A DNA stretch of 64,000 nt from Paenibacillus soyae. Lineage in GTDB: Bacteria > Bacillota > Bacilli > Paenibacillales > Paenibacillaceae. Positions 60,244-64,000 of the stretch are shown one piece after another. The position numbers were made by a program, and so were the translations under genes. The notes beneath the pieces are model-generated. The model searched no databases, was not told the origin of the DNA, and worked only from the letters and a program-made list of their open reading frames with translations. Every line of letters begins with the position of its first letter. The first letter of the stretch is position 1. The stretch lies in the NCBI RefSeq assembly GCF_024623455.1, contig NZ_JANIPJ010000004.1, forward strand, positions 186,001 to 250,000, written 5' to 3'.

Positions 60244-61851
60244 TTAACTGTTTCTCGACTGGTGAAGGCTTCTATATTCCACGGGACCGCATTCATAATG
60301 CTTCTTGAACATGCGGGAGAAATGCGAGAAGTTGGCGTAGCCGACTTTGCCGGCGATCGCGCCGACCGGCAGGTCCGTCCCCGCAAGCAGCTCCGCCGCG
60401 ATGCCGAGCCGCTGCCGAAGGATGTAGTCGGACACCGACAATCCGGTTTCCTTCTTGAAGATGCGGGTAAGATAATCGGGATTCAGGAAGACGTGGCCGG
60501 CGATATCCTCCCTCGATACATCGTCGGCGAGATGCTCGCGGATATAAGCCTTAGCCCGGTCTACGAGGCTTTGCGACTGGTCGATCGTGGACAGGAACTG
60601 GACGGACTTGCCGACGACATGCCGAATCCATTTCGAAGCGTCGGTAGCCGATCGGGTCGCGGAATGATGAAGCTCCATCGACTCTTCGTCGCCGAACAGC
60701 CGGTGCGCTTGAATGCCTTTCACCTGCAGGGCATAATAGACCATCTGGTTGAAATCCTGAATAAACCGGTTCAGCAGCTCCGCGCTCAGACGGCTTAAGC
60801 TCACTTGCTGCTTCAAGTAATCCTCCGCCGCGTCGAGAAGCTTATGCTCGGCGCCCTCGAGCAGCAGGACGGACCAAACGCTCATATCCGGCGGCAGCTG
60901 GAGCGGCGCCGGCGTTTGCGGATCATGCAGCGAATATACGCCTTCGTCGTGGGACACATTGTCAATGTCCAGCTTGCGCAGCTTGTGGAACATCGACGCC
61001 ATCTGATGGCCTGGCGCGGAATCTCCGATATAACAGATGACTCCCGCATAGAAATACGCGCGGCAGGCTTCCACGAAGCCGCCGCATGCGGCCCTCAGCT
61101 TGGACGTCTCCGCCAGCTCGGCTTCCCCGTTCAACAATAGGAGCATATAACCTTCGCCCAGCATGATTGCGATCCCGTGCTCGAGATCCCCAAGCAGCAG
61201 CTCTTCGGCTGATTTGCGTATGGCGTATTCCATAATCTTTTCGTCCTGAATCGTCATCTCCTTGTGCCATCTGCGTACATGAATCAACACCGCCACAAAG
61301 GTCATCTCGCTTGAATAGGGGATATTGCGTTCTTCCGCGGCTTTCGTGACGGCAGCGGCCGCGCCCGGAATCGTCTGGCGAAGGATGTCCAGCCAGAACT
61401 TCTCGATTAGCATCGGCTGATGCTGTACCCAATACTTTCCATAGCGGCTGAATTCGTTCAGCTGCGTCTCCTGATCCAGCTTGCGGATCGCGCGTTTGAT
61501 AGCCTCCTCCAAATCCGGATACGGAATCGGCTTGAGCAAATAATCGAGACTTCCCAGATGGATCGCTTGCTTGGCGTAACCGAAATCGGCATGGCAGGTC
61601 AAGAAGATCGTCTCCGTCGCCGGATAATGCTCCCTCACCCATTCCAGCAGCTCGAGTCCCGTGCCCTGCGGCATCTCGATATCGCACAGCATGATGTCGA
61701 TCCGCTCCGCGCGGAACATGTCTTTGGCTTGCTCGGGACCATACGCCTCGAACAATCTCGAGATGCCGATTTCCTGCCAGTTCACCCCCGACTTAATTCC
61801 TTCGACGGCAATGAACTCGTCATCCACGATCAACAACTGCCGCATTCCCAT
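60244..61851 (-). CDS. AraC-type response regulator (YesN family)
   Basis: A 535-residue regulator. Receiver 5-125 has D10-D11, phospho-acceptor D57 (L-C-D-I-E-M-P-Q-G-T-G) and the lysine in L-L-K-P-I. The C-terminal ~100 residues hold two AraC helix-turn-helix motifs (R-E-D-I-A-G-H-V-F-L-N-P-D-Y-L-T-R-I-F and V-G-A-I-A-G-K-V-G-Y-A-N-F-S-H-F). I chose the ATG at 61851 (AGGAG six bases upstream); it lies inside the kinase gene, a 32-base overlap. With the kinase it should switch on the transporter and glycosidase genes that follow. Confidence 0.93.
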   Translation of the reverse strand: MGMRQLLIVDDEFIAVEGIKSGVNWQEIGISRLFEAYGPEQAKDMFRAERIDIMLCDIEMPQGTGLELLEWVREHYPATETIFLTCHADFGYAKQAIHLGSLDYLLKPIPYPDLEEAIKRAIRKLDQETQLNEFSRYGKYWVQHQPMLIEKFWLDILRQTIPGAAAAVTKAAEERNIPYSSEMTFVAVLIHVRRWHKEMTIQDEKIMEYAIRKSAEELLLGDLEHGIAIMLGEGYMLLLLNGEAELAETSKLRAACGGFVEACRAYFYAGVICYIGDSAPGHQMASMFHKLRKLDIDNVSHDEGVYSLHDPQTPAPLQLPPDMSVWSVLLLEGAEHKLLDAAEDYLKQQVSLSRLSAELLNRFIQDFNQMVYYALQVKGIQAHRLFGDEESMELHHSATRSATDASKWIRHVVGKSVQFLSTIDQSQSLVDRAKAYIREHLADDVSREDIAGHVFLNPDYLTRIFKKETGLSVSDYILRQRLGIAAELLAGTDLPVGAIAGKVGYANFSHFSRMFKKHYECGPVEYRSLHQSRNS

Positions 61852-63601
61852 CATCCTCTCCTCTTGCGTATGAACGCATCGGTATGCCGATCTCGACCGC
61901 GGCTCCGCGCGGCTCTCTGTTATAGCATTCCATCCATGCCCGTTCCCCGTATTGCAGCCGCAGCCGCTCTCGCGCGTTCCAGAGACCGATATGCTCCGCC
62001 TTCTCGTCGGAGGGCCGTCTTCCCAACCGGATGCTCTCCAGCGCTTCGTCGGAGAAGCCGGGGCCGGAATCCCGCACCGAAATGACGACAACCGGCTCTT
62101 CGGCATGCTCCTCCAATGCCGCGTCGATCGTCACGTTGACCGAGTCGCTTGATCGAAGCGCGTGCTTGATCACATTTTCGGCGAAGGTCTGCAGCAGCAG
62201 CGGCGGAATCTGCGTATCCCCGAGATAATCCGGCACATGGTAATCGCAGGTCAGCCGTTTCGGGAACCGGAGCTGCTGGATGCGCAGGAAGTTGCGCGTA
62301 TGCTTCAGCTCCTCGCTAAGCAGGACGAGAGGCCGGTTGCTCTGCAGCATGTAACGGAAATAATGAACGAGGCACAACGTTAACTCCTGAATGAACCCAT
62401 ACTGCTTCACTTGCGCCAGGTTATAGAGAATGTTGAGCGAATTCATAAAAAAATGCGGATTGATCTGCAGCTGCAAATGCTTCAGCTCCGCTCTCTGCTT
62501 GCTGAGCTGCTCCTCGTACACGTTGATTTTCAGCTCTTCGATTTGGGAAATCATCTGATTGAACGTCTGGTTCACCAGCTGGAACTCGTCCGGAACGGTC
62601 GAAACCTCCAGCTTCGCATGCAGATTGCCTTCCCCGAGCCGCCGCATCGCCTTTGTCATCTTCTGGAGCGGAAGCAGCAGCACCTTGCGCAGGAACCATA
62701 GACTAAGCGGGAGCATAATGAGAGCGATCGCCACGACAATCCATGCCGCCCTGGACAAATAAGGGAGGTTCTCGAGGATGAGCTTATCCGGTACAACGGC
62801 CGCCAGACTGAATTCGCCTTTGCTCGACGGCTCGCCTACGACGAGATAATTTTTGTCCTCGCCGGACAAATAATAACGGTCGAAGCCTTGCGTGAAGTCG
62901 ATCTTCTCCTCCGCCAGCGGCCGGGTGCTGTAAAGCGGTTCGCCGGCTTCGCCTACGATAAGATTCGCACCCGTCTCGCCGGTCTGCATGACCTGAAGCG
63001 GCTTCAGCATCGATTCCGCCTTCACCCAAGCGCCGATGTAGATTCCGCTTTCCCCGAAAATCCGCAGAAGAACAGACTCTCCGTTCATCCGGTGCGCGGT
63101 CCACCCGGCGCTCAGATAGACAGGCTGCTCCGTGATAAGCTCCACCTGCTCCTTCAGCAAGCCGCGCGTCCGCACGAGCTCGTCGTAGCTCATCGGATAA
63201 CGAGCCGCCTCGACGATATCCTTGCGCGGCAAAGAATAAACGAAAAAACCGTCAATATAAGGATAAACGATCAGATCGGAGGCAATTCGGCGCGATATGG
63301 CGCTTTTCGCCATGACGTAATCATCCTCGGTCGCCGCTTCCCCGAGCGCGAGCATATTGTACTCCGACATCAGAAGTCCCATCATATGGCGCTCGGCCTC
63401 GGACAGCTGGTCGTCGATTTGCTTCATGTAGACGGAGACGAGGTTTTTGTTCGACACCGCCACTTGGTTATGAATGACGTTGACGCTGTAGGCGTTGTTA
63501 TATAACAACAAAATAATAAGCGGCAGAGTAATGCCCAAAAGGCCAAGCACGAGCTTGACCCGGATCGTCCTCCAAGGGATTTCGCGTAGCCTTCTTCTCA
63601 T
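61820..63601 (-). CDS. Sensor histidine kinase (YesM family)
   Basis: A 593-residue kinase. TM1 at residues 15-34, extracellular sensor region ~35-280, TM2 ~283-305 and HAMP to ~360. H box L-Q-I-N-P-H-F-F-M-N-S-L-N (H383), N box E-N-V-I-K-H-A-L and G box D-S-G-P-G-F are intact. AAGGGTG precedes the ATG. It is first gene of the long minus-strand operon; its end overlaps the regulator gene by 32 bases, so the two are translationally coupled. Confidence 0.93.
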   Translation of the reverse strand: MRRRLREIPWRTIRVKLVLGLLGITLPLIILLLYNNAYSVNVIHNQVAVSNKNLVSVYMKQIDDQLSEAERHMMGLLMSEYNMLALGEAATEDDYVMAKSAISRRIASDLIVYPYIDGFFVYSLPRKDIVEAARYPMSYDELVRTRGLLKEQVELITEQPVYLSAGWTAHRMNGESVLLRIFGESGIYIGAWVKAESMLKPLQVMQTGETGANLIVGEAGEPLYSTRPLAEEKIDFTQGFDRYYLSGEDKNYLVVGEPSSKGEFSLAAVVPDKLILENLPYLSRAAWIVVAIALIMLPLSLWFLRKVLLLPLQKMTKAMRRLGEGNLHAKLEVSTVPDEFQLVNQTFNQMISQIEELKINVYEEQLSKQRAELKHLQLQINPHFFMNSLNILYNLAQVKQYGFIQELTLCLVHYFRYMLQSNRPLVLLSEELKHTRNFLRIQQLRFPKRLTCDYHVPDYLGDTQIPPLLLQTFAENVIKHALRSSDSVNVTIDAALEEHAEEPVVVISVRDSGPGFSDEALESIRLGRRPSDEKAEHIGLWNARERLRLQYGERAWMECYNREPRGAAVEIGIPMRSYARGEDDGNAAVVDRG

Positions 63602-63775
63602 GCGTGCACACCCTTTGCGATTATAGGAGTTAGGAGTTGGAAGTTTCCCCCTTCATCCTACCCCTTAGGCTCATTATGATCCACCCCGGAGACGACTATT
63701 CCATAGCGTTATAACGACTTTCCGCTTGCTTTGTCTTTTCTCCGCGAATAAAGAAATAGCGGATAATGTCGCATA

Positions 63776-63781
63776 ATTATA
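63776..63781 (-). promoter_or_regulatory. Possible -10 element for the kinase operon
   Basis: A perfect TATAAT on the minus strand about 175 bases before the kinase start; no convincing -35 box at 16-18 bases. It is the best candidate in the divergent region 63602-63894, which holds no gene. Confidence 0.3.
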
Positions 63782-63791
63782 GAGTTATTCG

Positions 63792-63819
63792 TCGCCAAAT
63801 TACACTTAATTTGCGGCGA
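63792..63819. repeat. Imperfect inverted repeat in divergent region
   Basis: TCGCC-AAATTA-CACT-TAATTT-GC-GGCGA: arms match except for a two-base bulge. It lies between the kinase operon and the oxidoreductase gene and could be an operator for either. Confidence 0.5.
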
Positions 63820-63894
63820 TAGTTATGTTACATTAACGGTGATGTCACAATATTAGAGTTATGCACCACTATTATGAAACGACATGGAGAGGCG

Positions 63895-64000
63895 ATGCTC
63901 ATGATGAAGATCGGCATGATCAGTTATTGGCACGTGCATGCATGGGATTACACGAGGCAAGCGCAGGAGAATCCCGGGACGCAAGTAACCGCCGTGTGGG
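63895..64000 (+). CDS. Gfo/Idh/MocA-family oxidoreductase, N-terminus only
   Basis: Thirty-five codons are visible before the window ends. The start is ATG at 63895 (GGAG five bases upstream) or ATG at 63901/63904. The residues K-I-G-M-I-S-Y-W-H-V-H-A-W-D-Y match the beginning of Rossmann-type Gfo/Idh/MocA dehydrogenases of the group with H-x-H in place of the glycine-rich turn. Divergent from the kinase gene. The rest of the protein is outside the window, so function beyond the family is unknown. Confidence 0.7.
   Translation, partial: MLMMKIGMISYWHVHAWDYTRQAQENPGTQVTAVW

Noticed and set aside
1..64000. Prophage, insertion sequence, CRISPR array, T-box or rRNA genes
   Set aside because: Reading both strands I found no transposase, integrase, phage structural gene, spaced short repeats, T-box core or rRNA signature.

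Overview
The window looks like chromosomal DNA from a spore-forming Firmicute of the Paenibacillaceae (Paenibacillus or Cohnella type). The evidence is GC-rich but Gram-positive gene content: spoVAC-spoVAD-spoVAE, the yqeG-yqeH-aroE-yhbY-nadD-yqeK-rsfS cluster, hprK, class Ib nrdIEF, strong AGGAGG ribosome sites with frequent GTG/TTG starts, and two YesM/YesN two-component systems, each linked to a CUT1-type sugar ABC transporter. I see no phage, insertion sequence, CRISPR array or rRNA. One tRNA-Leu(CAG) is present.

Layout. 1-7.2 kb (minus): a sugar-transport operon read as binding lipoprotein, two permeases, YesM-type kinase, YesN-type regulator, and a cupin gene cut by the left edge. 7.3-11.5 kb: tRNA-Leu, a zinc-ribbon protein, two small unknowns, xpt, a lipoprotein and a YkvI-type membrane protein. 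11.5-17.3 kb: yhaN/yhaO (Rad50/Mre11-like pair) and a glycosyltransferase. 17.4-21.1 kb: diguanylate cyclase, PhzF-family protein, GyrI-like protein, hprK. 21.2-25.1 kb: nrdIEF with predicted NrdR boxes, and a divergent small coiled-coil gene. 25.3-31.5 kb: the conserved yqe ribosome-assembly/NAD cluster, with cvfB between rsfS and yqeM. 31.6-36.1 kb: MoxR ATPase, DUF58 protein, transglutaminase. 36.3-38.2 kb: spoVA genes. 38.3-41.3 kb: a sugar isomerase/dehydrogenase pair with a divergent AraC regulator. 41.3-44.9 kb: two ABC-2 exporters plus a YtrA-type GntR regulator. 45.1-48.6 kb: a secreted beta/alpha-amylase fusion with an elaborate control region. 48.9-63.6 kb (minus): a Gram-positive polysaccharide-utilisation-type locus (kinase, regulator, binding protein, two permeases, two GH3 enzymes, one GH20-type enzyme) and a trailing unknown protein. 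The right edge cuts a Gfo/Idh/MocA oxidoreductase gene.

How it works together. The two large sugar loci are sense-import-degrade modules: a membrane kinase with an extracellular sensor domain and an AraC-type response regulator are expected to control an ABC importer for oligosaccharides, which the cytoplasmic GH3/GH20 enzymes then trim. The amylase locus adds extracellular starch degradation under apparent catabolite (cre) and LacI-type control, and HprK, the enzyme that makes the CcpA corepressor, is encoded in the same window. The rest is mainly housekeeping: deoxynucleotide synthesis, ribosome assembly, DNA repair, cell-envelope stress and sporulation.

Points I would look at first: a 37-codon CxxC-containing reading frame whose stop overlaps the amylase start; a protein with a cysteine cluster, a possible winged helix and a nucleoside-deoxyribosyltransferase-like domain lacking the usual glutamate; a GH3 enzyme with an extra N-terminal beta domain; a NrdR-box pair lying exactly over the nrdIEF promoter, followed by a terminator-like leader hairpin; and a YtrA-like operator ahead of the ABC-exporter operon.
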